Assembly: GCA_024640345.1 (NCBI GenBank)
Contig: JAHEFD010000002.1
Coordinates: 1-64,000, forward strand
DNA length: 64,000 nt
Direction: 5' to 3'
Source of the DNA: Woeseiaceae bacterium
Lineage (GTDB): Bacteria > Pseudomonadota > Gammaproteobacteria > Steroidobacterales > Woeseiaceae
Part shown: in pieces, positions 1 to 7,629 of the stretch
Numbering within the stretch: position 1 is the stretch's first letter
Layout: every line of letters starts with the position of its first letter
Translations under genes and position numbers: made by a program
The notes under the pieces: model-generated
The model's input: only the letters and a program-made list of their open reading frames with translations
The model's database searches: none
What the model was told of the DNA's origin: nothing

Positions 1-1
1 C

Positions 2-1312
2 GTTTTTTACAGAGACGCCGGGTCAACCTACCCGCTGGCCGTACGTGGCGAGGGTATGTACCTCTACGATTCCAGTGGCAAGCAATACCTCGACATGAGC
101 GGTGGTGCAGCCGTGTCCTGCCTCGGACATGGTCACCCGGATGTCGTTCGGGCGGTTCAGGAGCAAGTCGGCAGGCTTGCTTTCGCACACACCGCCTTTT
201 TCACTAATGAACCCCAGGAAAACCTTGCAGCCCGGCTGGCGAATCGATTCGCAGAGGAGGATGCAAAAGTCTGGTTTACGTCCGGCGGATCCGAATCTAA
301 CGAAACAGCCCTGAAGATCGCATGGCAGTACTGGCGGTCAAAGGGTCAGCCTGACAAGACAATCGTTATTAGTCGGCAATTCAGTTATCACGGTGGAACG
401 CTCGGTGCGACGTCTGTCAGCGGCAGCGTTTTCCGTCGAGCACCTTATGAGCGTGTGCTTCACGACTGGCCGCGTATTGCCCCGTGCTATGCGTGGCGCC
501 ACAAGGATGACCTGGAGACGGAGCGCGAGTACGGCGAGCGTGTAGCCGCCGAGCTTGATGAGGCCATTCGCCAGGCTGGTCCCGGAAACGTTGCCGCGTT
601 CATCGCAGAGCCGGTCGTCGGTGCTACGCTTGGCGTCGTTCCCGCTGTGCCAGGGTATTTCTCGGAGATCCGGAGGATTTGCGATGAACACCAGGTGCTC
701 TTTATTGCCGATGAAGTGATGTGTGGCAGTGGCCGCTGTGGCACGTTCTACGCACATGAACACGACGACATCGTGCCGGATCTTGTCACCATTGCGAAAG
801 GCCTGGGCGGTGGCTACCAGCCGATTGGTGCGATTATTGCGCGAAAGCATATTTGCGATTCCATCGCCGCCGATGCAGGCGGGTTCGCGCACGGTCATAC
901 GTATATTGGTCACGCCGTGTCCTGTGCGGCCGGTGTCGCCATTCAGGAGTGCCTGGATCAGGGTTTGCTGGCGTCAGTCAATGACAAAGGCAGGAAACTG
1001 CGCCAAATTCTACGTGACCGATTTCAGTATCACCCGGCCGTCGGTGACATTCGAGGCCGGGGATTGTTTGTTGGAATGGAGTTTGTGGCCGACCGGCAAA
1101 CAAAAGCGGCGTTTCCGCTGGAGGATAAAGTGCCAGCGAAGTTGAAAGCCGCCGCAATGAAGAATGGCCTTATCTGCTATCCCGGCGGCGGGACGGTCGA
1201 CGGTCGGCTGGGCGCACACATGTTGCTCGCGCCGCCATTCATCGCAAAAGAGCAGCACTTCGAAGAGTTGGCGAGCAAACTCGACAAGGTGTTCGCTTCA
1301 GTTTTCAAGTAG
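2..1312 (+). CDS. Class III PLP-dependent aminotransferase (5' end missing)
   Basis: The frame is open from base 2, so the true start lies before the window; 436 codons are visible. Class III (omega) aminotransferases move an amino group from an amine or omega-amino acid to a keto acid using pyridoxal phosphate. Visible motifs are SGGSESNETALK (phosphate binding), FIADEVMCGSGR (the Asp that contacts the pyridine nitrogen) and TIAKGLGGGY, whose Lys (codon 797-799) should form the Schiff base. An ATG at 56 lies inside conserved family sequence and is not a credible start. The stop is followed with no gap by the ATG of the beta-keto acid cleavage enzyme, so the two are co-transcribed and probably act in one catabolic route. 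The substrate cannot be read from sequence; omega-amino acids or diamines are plausible. Confidence 0.9.
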   Translation, partial: VFYRDAGSTYPLAVRGEGMYLYDSSGKQYLDMSGGAAVSCLGHGHPDVVRAVQEQVGRLAFAHTAFFTNEPQENLAARLANRFAEEDAKVWFTSGGSESNETALKIAWQYWRSKGQPDKTIVISRQFSYHGGTLGATSVSGSVFRRAPYERVLHDWPRIAPCYAWRHKDDLETEREYGERVAAELDEAIRQAGPGNVAAFIAEPVVGATLGVVPAVPGYFSEIRRICDEHQVLFIADEVMCGSGRCGTFYAHEHDDIVPDLVTIAKGLGGGYQPIGAIIARKHICDSIAADAGGFAHGHTYIGHAVSCAAGVAIQECLDQGLLASVNDKGRKLRQILRDRFQYHPAVGDIRGRGLFVGMEFVADRQTKAAFPLEDKVPAKLKAAAMKNGLICYPGGGTVDGRLGAHMLLAPPFIAKEQHFEELASKLDKVFASVFK

Positions 1313-2119
1313 ATGCCGAAACCGTTCATCGTGATGTGTGCACCAAACGGTGCGAGAAAAACCCGGACAGATCACCCGGAGTTGCCAATCTCGGCAGAGG
1401 AACTGGCCGAGTGTGCGGAGTCAATTCTACAAGCCGGCGCTTCGGTTATACACCTGCACATTCGTGACGATGCGGGCCGACATTCCCTGGATGTTAGTCG
1501 ATATCGACAGGCGATGGATGCGATTCGTTCCCGTGTGGGTGACCAACTCGTCATCCAGGTCACCACGGAAGCTTGTGGCATATACAATCCCGCGGAACAG
1601 ATGGCAATGGTCAGGGATCTCAGGCCGGAGGCGGTTTCGCTTGCACTGAAAGAACTCTGCGCCACCGATGCAGATGAGCCGGTAGCGAGAGATTTTTTTT
1701 CCTGGTTGAGAGCAGAGCGCATAATGGCGCAATACATCCTGTATTCACCGGGCGAAGTCGAGCGCTTTGTCAGGCTGCGAGACAAAGGTGTTATTTCGGA
1801 TCGTCGCCCGTTTGTGCTTCTTGTCCTCGGACGCTACAGCGATGATTTGACGGGTGACCCCGGTGAGCTGAAAAGTTTTACTTCGATCCTGGATCCGGAA
1901 ATCGAGTGGGCCGTCTGCTGTTTCGGCCGAACAGAGCAACAGGCTGCTACTCTTGCGGCGTTGAACCAGGGGCATGCCCGGGTCGGCTTTGAAAATAATT
2001 TGTTGTTACCAGATGGCACGACAGCGGCAGATAATGCCGCCCTGGTCAGGCTGGCAGAAAACAGCCGGGAAAAGCGACCGGTTGCCACCGCTAAAGATGT
2101 TCGTTTGCTATTCGGCTAG
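1313..2119 (+). CDS. Beta-keto acid cleavage enzyme (BKACE, DUF849)
   Basis: This 268-residue protein has the length and motifs of the BKACE family, Zn-dependent TIM-barrel enzymes that condense a beta-keto acid with acetyl-CoA, giving acetoacetate and a new acyl-CoA (Kce of lysine fermentation is the classic member). The Zn-binding HxH is in VIHLHIRDD near residue 48, and the C-terminal GHARVGFENN contains the conserved Arg and Glu. The ATG directly abuts the TAG of the upstream aminotransferase. Such pairing is expected if the aminotransferase makes a beta-keto acid that BKACE then cleaves. Exact substrate unknown. It ends 9 bp from the convergent thioredoxin-fold gene. Confidence 0.88.
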   Translation: MPKPFIVMCAPNGARKTRTDHPELPISAEELAECAESILQAGASVIHLHIRDDAGRHSLDVSRYRQAMDAIRSRVGDQLVIQVTTEACGIYNPAEQMAMVRDLRPEAVSLALKELCATDADEPVARDFFSWLRAERIMAQYILYSPGEVERFVRLRDKGVISDRRPFVLLVLGRYSDDLTGDPGELKSFTSILDPEIEWAVCCFGRTEQQAATLAALNQGHARVGFENNLLLPDGTTAADNAALVRLAENSREKRPVATAKDVRLLFG

Positions 2120-2128
2120 CGAATCAGA

Positions 2129-2701
2129 TCAGTCGAAATATTCCGGTGCATTGCCGATCTTCCACTTGATGTTGCAGCCGATACTGGGCTTTTGCACGGT
2201 CGGCACCGCGGAATGGCCCAGGACTGCGTCCAGTGCTGCACGCAAATCTTTGCCCGTAACAGGGATGTTATTCGAAGGCCGGCTGTCATCCAGCTGCCCC
2301 CGGTAGGCAAGTGCCCTGTTGGCGTCGAACAGAAAGAAATCCGGCGTGCAGGCTGCCCTGTAGGCTTTGGCGACTGACTGGTCCTCGTCGACCAGGTACG
2401 GGAATTCGTACCCCCAGGTATTTGCTTCTTCCTTCATTTTCGCCGGACTGTCACCCGGGTGCGTTTCGGCGTCATTGCTGTTGATTGCATAGATCGCCAC
2501 ATCAAGTGGGAGGTAATCACGCCCAAGCAGCGCCAGCTGCTCTCGAATGTGCTTGACGAAAGGACAGTGATTGCAAATAAACATCACCAGGTAAGCGCTG
2601 GCATGGTCACGCAACGCATGACGCACGCCGTTCGCATCGGGTAAGGAAAATTTCGGAGCAGTCGTGCCCAGGTCCAGCATTTGAGATTCAACGGCAGCCA
2701 T
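2129..2701 (-). CDS. Thioredoxin-fold / AhpC-TSA family protein
   Basis: A 190-residue single-domain protein of the peroxiredoxin-like thioredoxin superfamily. After the first beta strands comes FICNHCPFVKH, a CxxC-type redox site (CNHC) in the usual position after the central strand, near residue 43. No signal peptide is visible, so it is probably cytoplasmic. Members of this group are usually annotated simply as thioredoxin family proteins, and the partner substrate is unknown. The start at 2701 lies 15 bp after the stop of the MATE exporter gene on the same strand, so the two form a short operon. Confidence 0.82.
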   Translation of the reverse strand: MAAVESQMLDLGTTAPKFSLPDANGVRHALRDHASAYLVMFICNHCPFVKHIREQLALLGRDYLPLDVAIYAINSNDAETHPGDSPAKMKEEANTWGYEFPYLVDEDQSVAKAYRAACTPDFFLFDANRALAYRGQLDDSRPSNNIPVTGKDLRAALDAVLGHSAVPTVQKPSIGCNIKWKIGNAPEYFD

Positions 2702-2716
2702 TATTGCTCCTCTGAA

Positions 2717-3982
2717 TTAAATCGAAATATTCTGCCACTTTCGCCCACGCCACATCTCGATGAACAAAATAGAATTTAGCGCGCGGCTGCCCCCCTGTAA
2801 AATCCACACGCCCAGCAGGCCGAATCCCAGGAACGGGCCCACCAGGTATGCCAGCGGCAGAAACATGAGCCATTGGGTGCCGACGCTGACCAGCATTACG
2901 CGGCGGGCATCGCCAGCGCCGAGAAGTCCGTGCATATACGCAAAGCCAATGGCCTCAATCGGCATGGTCAATCCCATCAGGCGCATTGGCCAGCGGGCCA
3001 GCTCGCGGGTCGTCGGCTCATGGATAAATATCGAGGACACCAGGTCCGGGACGAGCAGCATTGGAAGTCCCAGGATGGTAAGCAACAGTACGGTAATTTT
3101 CGCAACATCCAGCGTCCATTGATAAGCGTCTTCCGCGTCCTTTCTTCCAAGAGCCTGGCCGACGAGGGTGGCACAGGCAATTCCCAAAGCCAGTCCCGGC
3201 AGGATTGCGAACAGCAAGACCGTAATCAAAACGTTTGCGGCAGCCAGTTCCGGTGTGCCTATCCGGCCAATAATGAAGAACATGGCGACGAGACCGGCTG
3301 CAAAGAACAGTTGCTGTAGCCCTGCGGGCAGTGAGACGCGGACTAGCGAAGCAGTTTCACTGCGGGTAGCCAGGCCTCGCAGGAACCCGTCCTTTCCGGC
3401 ATGCCTGAAGCCCAGGAATATGTAGGTCGCGGTACCGATGGCCATCGAGAGTGCGCTCGCCATTCCGGCGCCGGTGACGCCATACGCAGGCATGCCGAGC
3501 TTGCCGAAAATAAACACATAATTTAGCGCTATGTTGCAGGCGTGCATGATGATCAGCGTATTCATGTAGACGCGAGACATGTCGAGTGCGTTCCAGTAGC
3601 CGCGGAAAGCGAAGTTCATGCCCACGAAAACGATGGCTCCGAGTCTCCATTCGATGTAAGGCACACCAAGTGCAATGACATCGGGATCTTCGTTGAGTAA
3701 CGGGAATGCAGTATCGGCAAGCTGGATCAGCAGGATGGAAAACAGCGGTGCAACGACCAGTACCAGGAGCAACGCAGTGTTAAGTGTTGCAGCGGCCCGG
3801 TCCGGGCGATTCTCGCCTTTTCGTCGAGCAGCACTCGACTGAACGCCAGTTGAGATACCGAGGATAAGCGCCTGGCACATGAAGACGACAAATCCGCCGA
3901 GGCCAACGGCGGCCAGTGCTGCATCACCGAGAAAACCGACCATGGCGGTATCGACGATGTTCAGGAGGTTTTGCGATACCAT
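2717..3982 (-). CDS. MATE family efflux transporter
   Basis: A polytopic inner-membrane protein of the multidrug and toxic compound extrusion family, which exports cationic drugs or metabolites against H+ or Na+. The ATG at 3982 gives 421 residues and begins [16 protein letters not shown], a sequence that in family members lies inside the first helix, so this start looks too short. The frame stays open upstream and encodes a normal-looking N-terminus (PERRSRILALALPIIGG), but no ATG, GTG or TTG exists in the 20-odd codons before it. An ATC at 4051 has a good Shine-Dalgarno sequence (4058-4063) and would give about 444 residues, the usual MATE length. Followed closely by the thioredoxin-fold gene. 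Confidence 0.9.
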   Translation of the reverse strand: MVSQNLLNIVDTAMVGFLGDAALAAVGLGGFVVFMCQALILGISTGVQSSAARRKGENRPDRAAATLNTALLLVLVVAPLFSILLIQLADTAFPLLNEDPDVIALGVPYIEWRLGAIVFVGMNFAFRGYWNALDMSRVYMNTLIIMHACNIALNYVFIFGKLGMPAYGVTGAGMASALSMAIGTATYIFLGFRHAGKDGFLRGLATRSETASLVRVSLPAGLQQLFFAAGLVAMFFIIGRIGTPELAAANVLITVLLFAILPGLALGIACATLVGQALGRKDAEDAYQWTLDVAKITVLLLTILGLPMLLVPDLVSSIFIHEPTTRELARWPMRLMGLTMPIEAIGFAYMHGLLGAGDARRVMLVSVGTQWLMFLPLAYLVGPFLGFGLLGVWILQGGSRALNSILFIEMWRGRKWQNISI

Positions 3983-4057
3983 GCCACCGATGATCGGCAG
4001 GGCAAGGGCAAGTATCCGGCTACGCCGCTCAGGAGTGACTTGAAAATCGATTACGAA

Positions 4058-4063
4058 CTTCCT
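4058..4063 (-). promoter_or_regulatory. Shine-Dalgarno AGGAAG before a possible ATC start of the MATE gene
   Basis: On the minus strand AGGAAG is followed by six bases and then the codon ATC (4051-4049), in frame with the MATE gene 23 codons upstream of its first ATG. The spacing is ideal. It suggests initiation at a non-canonical codon, or a base difference here turning ATG or ATT into ATC. Confidence 0.4.
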
Positions 4064-4092
4064 TTTCTTTTTTGACCAGAGGCGAAGACTGG

Positions 4093-4698
4093 ATGACCTG
4101 GATCAAGACTATCTCATACGATGCGTCCGAGGGTACGCTCCGGAAACTGTACGATCGGATCAAAGGGCCTGACAATAACGTTGACAACATCATGATGGCG
4201 CACAGCCTGAGACCGCACACGATGGAAGGGCACATGGCGATCTACAAGTATGTGTTGCACCATCCACGGAACGAATTGCCGAAGTCGTATCTCGAAACGA
4301 TCGGGGTCTATGTCAGCATTCTCAATCAATGTCGCTACTGTATTGACCACCACTACGCGGGCTTGTTGCGATTGTTACGCGATAACGAACGCGGCGCGGA
4401 AATTCGTTCGGCGCTGGACGCCGGGAATCCGGCAGCAGCGTTTGATGGCAGGGAGCTCGCCGGCCTTGTTTACGTAGGCAAGTTGACGACGGATCCGGTC
4501 GGTCTTGAAAGCTCCGATATAGGAAAACTGCGTGATGCCGGCTTCGATGATGGCGAGATCCTCGAGATCAACCAGGTGGCCGCCTATTTCAGTTATGCCA
4601 ATCGCACTGTATTAGGTCTGGGCATCGAAACGGAGGGCGACATTATCGGCTTGTCGCCGGGCGACTCGACCGATCCGGATAACTGGTCACACCAGTAA
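4093..4698 (+). CDS. AhpD-like / carboxymuconolactone decarboxylase family, peroxidase-related
   Basis: A 201-residue protein of the AhpD-like all-alpha family. The signature CRYCIDHHYAG near residue 86 supplies the CxxC pair and downstream His used by AhpD-type proteins as a redox centre. The N-terminal part (KLYDRIKGPDNNVDNIM and following) fits the 'uncharacterised peroxidase-related enzyme' subgroup. A TTG at 4072 would add seven residues, but the ATG at 4093 matches the family N-terminus better. It is divergent from the MATE exporter, with about 40 bp between the likely starts, so a shared regulatory region is possible. Function is probably peroxide or radical detoxification; the physiological reductant is unknown. 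Confidence 0.8.
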   Translation: MTWIKTISYDASEGTLRKLYDRIKGPDNNVDNIMMAHSLRPHTMEGHMAIYKYVLHHPRNELPKSYLETIGVYVSILNQCRYCIDHHYAGLLRLLRDNERGAEIRSALDAGNPAAAFDGRELAGLVYVGKLTTDPVGLESSDIGKLRDAGFDDGEILEINQVAAYFSYANRTVLGLGIETEGDIIGLSPGDSTDPDNWSHQ

Positions 4699-4815
4699 TA
4701 CTGTTCTCGTCATTCTGTGCAGCACGGCGACGAAGAAACGAATTCCACGCCATTCTACGGGTCGCTGAACCAGGTGCGTCACCCGGTTCGCGTTGATATC
4801 GACGCTGCGTACCTG

Positions 4816-6048
4816 CTATGCGAGCAGTGCCCGGGATTTTTTGACAGCGGCTACAACCCGATCAACATGATCTTCGGTGTTGTATACATGCGGGGACATG
4901 CGAAGTCCGCCGGTTGCTGCTGTAATGATGCCGGAGTCCTGGTAAATCTTGCCCGGCAGGCCTCTCGCGTTCTCGCGAGGAACGCTTAAGATCACAACGC
5001 TGCTCTTGAACGCCGGATTCAGTGAGGACACGAATTTTACATCGAGGTCATTAAGGCCCGCACGTAACCTGTCGGCTATCATTGTTGACCGCCCTTCGAT
5101 ACCGGCAGGTGTTATCGCTTCGTGAAAACCGGCAGCGTCGGCAAGTGCCGCAATCGCGGCGTCATCGCGTTGACCCAGGGCGTCAAATTTCCTGGCGCCG
5201 GCAGGCGCGTCATCTTCGGTCTGGCCCCAGGGAATGCTGACAATGTTCGGCCAGATACTCTCGACGTGATCTTCACGAACATAAAGCAGGCCAACCTCTC
5301 GCGGCCCCATGAACCATTTGTGGGCGCTGCCACTGAACGAGTCCGCTTCTATTGCGCCGAGATTGATATCTACCGCGCCCCATGTCTGGGCTCCGTCAAC
5401 ATGAATATGAATGTCGCTCTTCCGCTTTCGCAGCGCGGCGCAAACTTCGGCAGCGGGTATCTTGAAGCCTGAGATATTGGAGATATGTGTGAACGACACG
5501 ACCTTGGTCCGGTCTCCGACAGCCGCAACGAAAAGATCGACCACCTCATCGATGCTGCCGGTGTCGGTCGGAACTGAAAAGCGCCGGACGGTTGCGCCCA
5601 GGCGCGAGGCCTGTACATCCCAGGCGACGCTGTTGGAAGGGTGATTCTGGTCCCACAGAACGATTTCATCGCCGGCCTGCAGCGGCACACCCTGTACGAT
5701 CGTATTGTTCGCCTCGGAGGTATTTCGCACGATTCCCAGTTCGTCGGCCGAGGTGCCCAGCAAAGCCGCCAGTCGGCTGCGGGCCTCTTCCTTTAACGCC
5801 TCGACGCTGTGCCGGCTCTCAGAACTCAGTGACAGATCGAGGGCCTGCGCGTAACGGGCATGTGCAGTCGTTATGCTGGAGGGCATTGGACATAAATTGG
5901 CCGCATTCATCGGCACATTGTCGTCAGTGAATCCGAAGTCGAGGGGTTTTGGCGCTGCCGCCAGCGCAGGAGCGCCATATCCAACCAGGCTGCCCGCAAC
6001 GGATGCGCCGCCAACAGCCTTCAAAAATTCTCTTCTAGCGATTGTCAT
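4816..6048 (-). CDS. Tat-exported class V aminotransferase / isopenicillin N epimerase-like
   Basis: A 410-residue PLP enzyme of the class V family (cysteine desulfurase and isopenicillin N epimerase fold). The start at 6048 is preceded by GGGGGA and opens with MTIARREFLKAVGG, a twin-arginine signal ending around AALAAA. The first 123 bases of the longer open frame upstream carry no family sequence and were excluded. SGSAHKWFMGPR contains the Schiff-base Lys, and HVDGAQTWG contains the pyridine-contacting Asp. A folded cofactor enzyme sent out by Tat is consistent with PLP being inserted before export. Divergent from the fumarylacetoacetase-family gene with a 73-bp gap. The substrate is unknown; racemase, epimerase, lyase or desulfurase are all possible. 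Confidence 0.85.
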   Translation of the reverse strand: MTIARREFLKAVGGASVAGSLVGYGAPALAAAPKPLDFGFTDDNVPMNAANLCPMPSSITTAHARYAQALDLSLSSESRHSVEALKEEARSRLAALLGTSADELGIVRNTSEANNTIVQGVPLQAGDEIVLWDQNHPSNSVAWDVQASRLGATVRRFSVPTDTGSIDEVVDLFVAAVGDRTKVVSFTHISNISGFKIPAAEVCAALRKRKSDIHIHVDGAQTWGAVDINLGAIEADSFSGSAHKWFMGPREVGLLYVREDHVESIWPNIVSIPWGQTEDDAPAGARKFDALGQRDDAAIAALADAAGFHEAITPAGIEGRSTMIADRLRAGLNDLDVKFVSSLNPAFKSSVVILSVPRENARGLPGKIYQDSGIITAATGGLRMSPHVYNTEDHVDRVVAAVKKSRALLA

Positions 6049-6121
6049 TTTTAGTCCCCCACTGGATTTTGGCTTTATTCTACGACTTAATAGTGCGACG
6101 CATAAGGAATAATGATTTCGT

Positions 6122-6802
6122 ATGAATCTGTTCGATTTGCCACAGCCCTCGGTCGCCATCGCCGGCAGCAATGATCGGTATCCGGTCAGGCGTGTGTATT
6201 GTGTCGGTCGAAATTACGGGGAACATGCCCGTGAAATGGGCCACGATCCCGACCGTGAACCGCCTTTTTTCTTCATGAAGCCCGCCGATGCGGTTGTCTG
6301 CCAGGCAAAAACCGTCCGCTATCCACCGAGGACGGTTGATCTGCATCATGAAGTCGAGCTGGTTGCAGCCATCGGGAGGCGCGGCGAAAACATTCCGAAA
6401 AATCAGGCCCTTGAGCACGTTTTCGGCTACGCCGTTGGCATCGATCTCACACGCCGTGACCTGCAGAAAGAGGCCAAGAAGCTGGGCCGACCCTGGGATA
6501 CCGCAAAGGGATTCGACGAATCAGCACCGATTTCCGCCATTCACGCCGCGGCCGACATCGGCCATCCGTCGACCGGGCGGATCTGGCTGGCTGTAAATGA
6601 CGCGGTTCGGCAGCAGGGTGACCTAAATGAGCTAATATGGGACGTAGCAGAATCTGTCGCTGAATTATCAACACTCTTCCGGCTGGAGCCAGGCGATCTG
6701 CTGTTTACCGGCACGCCGGCGGGAGTCGGACCAGTGGCTGTTGGAGACCGGGTTACCGGCGGAATCGAAGGAATTGACGAAATAGCAATAACTATAGACT
6801 AA
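6122..6802 (+). CDS. Fumarylacetoacetate hydrolase (FAH) family protein
   Basis: This 226-residue protein fits the single-domain FAH family, metal-dependent enzymes acting on C-C bonds or enol tautomers of 2-keto acids (for example acylpyruvases and 2-hydroxyhepta-diene-dioate isomerases). Visible features are the N-terminal VYCVGRNYGEHAREMG, the metal-binding region DLHHEVELV with acidic ligands, and the closing LLFTGTPAGVGPV. No signal peptide, so cytoplasmic. It lies 30 bp upstream of the Tat-HD protein and molybdenum hydroxylase genes and probably shares their transcript. The exact substrate cannot be read; an acylpyruvate is the usual guess for this size class. Confidence 0.88.
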   Translation: MNLFDLPQPSVAIAGSNDRYPVRRVYCVGRNYGEHAREMGHDPDREPPFFFMKPADAVVCQAKTVRYPPRTVDLHHEVELVAAIGRRGENIPKNQALEHVFGYAVGIDLTRRDLQKEAKKLGRPWDTAKGFDESAPISAIHAAADIGHPSTGRIWLAVNDAVRQQGDLNELIWDVAESVAELSTLFRLEPGDLLFTGTPAGVGPVAVGDRVTGGIEGIDEIAITID

Positions 6803-6832
6803 CGAACCAGGAAACCTGGAAGGGGGATGACT

Positions 6833-7612
6833 ATGGATCGCCGCAAGTTTCTGAATAACTTGAGCGTCGCAGCTGCAGCCAGCATTGCCAGCGCGAGCAC
6901 ACTTTCTGCCAAGGCCGACGCGCTTGAGGAGGCGATGGAGGCCAGTCTGGACAAGCGCCGTGCAAAACCCGGCCACTGTTTCATTGACGGGCGTCCGGAA
7001 CGCGATCCGAATGACAAGCGACCTTACTTGCAGCACAACGAACCCTTGCTTCCCAAGATGGGCAAAGCGCCGACGCTGATGGATTTTTACAAGCTGCGCT
7101 GGTCGACCAATCACGTGACGCAAAGTGCGCGCCTGGCGCAGAAGAATGGCAGCAGCGAGAAAGTCATCATGGCCTGCCTGCTGCACGATGTCGGGCTCAA
7201 CATCATGGGCACGGACCACGGCTACTGGGCCGCGCAACTGGTCAGGCCGTATGTCGATCCGGAAGTGGCCTGGGCCATCGAAAAACACCAGGCGCTGAGA
7301 TTTTTTCCCGACAGGGAAGCGGGCTACGAATACCCGGAGCGCTATATCGAATATTTTGGTGAAGACTATGTGCCGGAACCGTACCTGAAAGAAGAGCACG
7401 ACAGGGCAAAAAATCACAAGTGGTACATGTCTTCTCGTGAAATAACGATCAACGATATATATGCATTTGATCCGGACCTGCAGGTCGACGTCGAGGACTT
7501 TACCGACATAATCGGACGCAACTTCAAGCAGCCGAAAGAAGGCCTGGGATTCGACAGTAGCCCGACCGCCCATATGTGGCGTTCAATGATCTGGCCAAAT
7601 AATTTTCTGTAA
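6833..7612 (+). CDS. Tat-exported HD-domain protein
   Basis: A 259-residue protein starting MDRRKFLNNLSVAAAAS, a clear twin-arginine signal. An ATG six bases earlier is in frame but is fused to the AGGGGG Shine-Dalgarno, so 6833 is preferred. The mature part has the HD metal-binding pattern: His in TNHVTQSARLA, the HD pair in CLLHDVGLN, then His in TDHGYW and EKHQALRFF. HD proteins are usually cytoplasmic phosphohydrolases acting on nucleotides, so an exported copy is odd. It is followed 17 bp later by a molybdenum hydroxylase subunit that has no signal of its own. A role as partner or maturation factor for that enzyme is possible but unproven. Confidence 0.8.
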   Translation: MDRRKFLNNLSVAAAASIASASTLSAKADALEEAMEASLDKRRAKPGHCFIDGRPERDPNDKRPYLQHNEPLLPKMGKAPTLMDFYKLRWSTNHVTQSARLAQKNGSSEKVIMACLLHDVGLNIMGTDHGYWAAQLVRPYVDPEVAWAIEKHQALRFFPDREAGYEYPERYIEYFGEDYVPEPYLKEEHDRAKNHKWYMSSREITINDIYAFDPDLQVDVEDFTDIIGRNFKQPKEGLGFDSSPTAHMWRSMIWPNNFL

Positions 7613-7629
7613 AGCGAGAGGGGCCAGGA

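Noticed and set aside
4072-4092. Earlier TTG start for the AhpD-like protein
   Set aside because: The extra seven residues do not resemble the family N-terminus and the ATG at 4093 is better placed.
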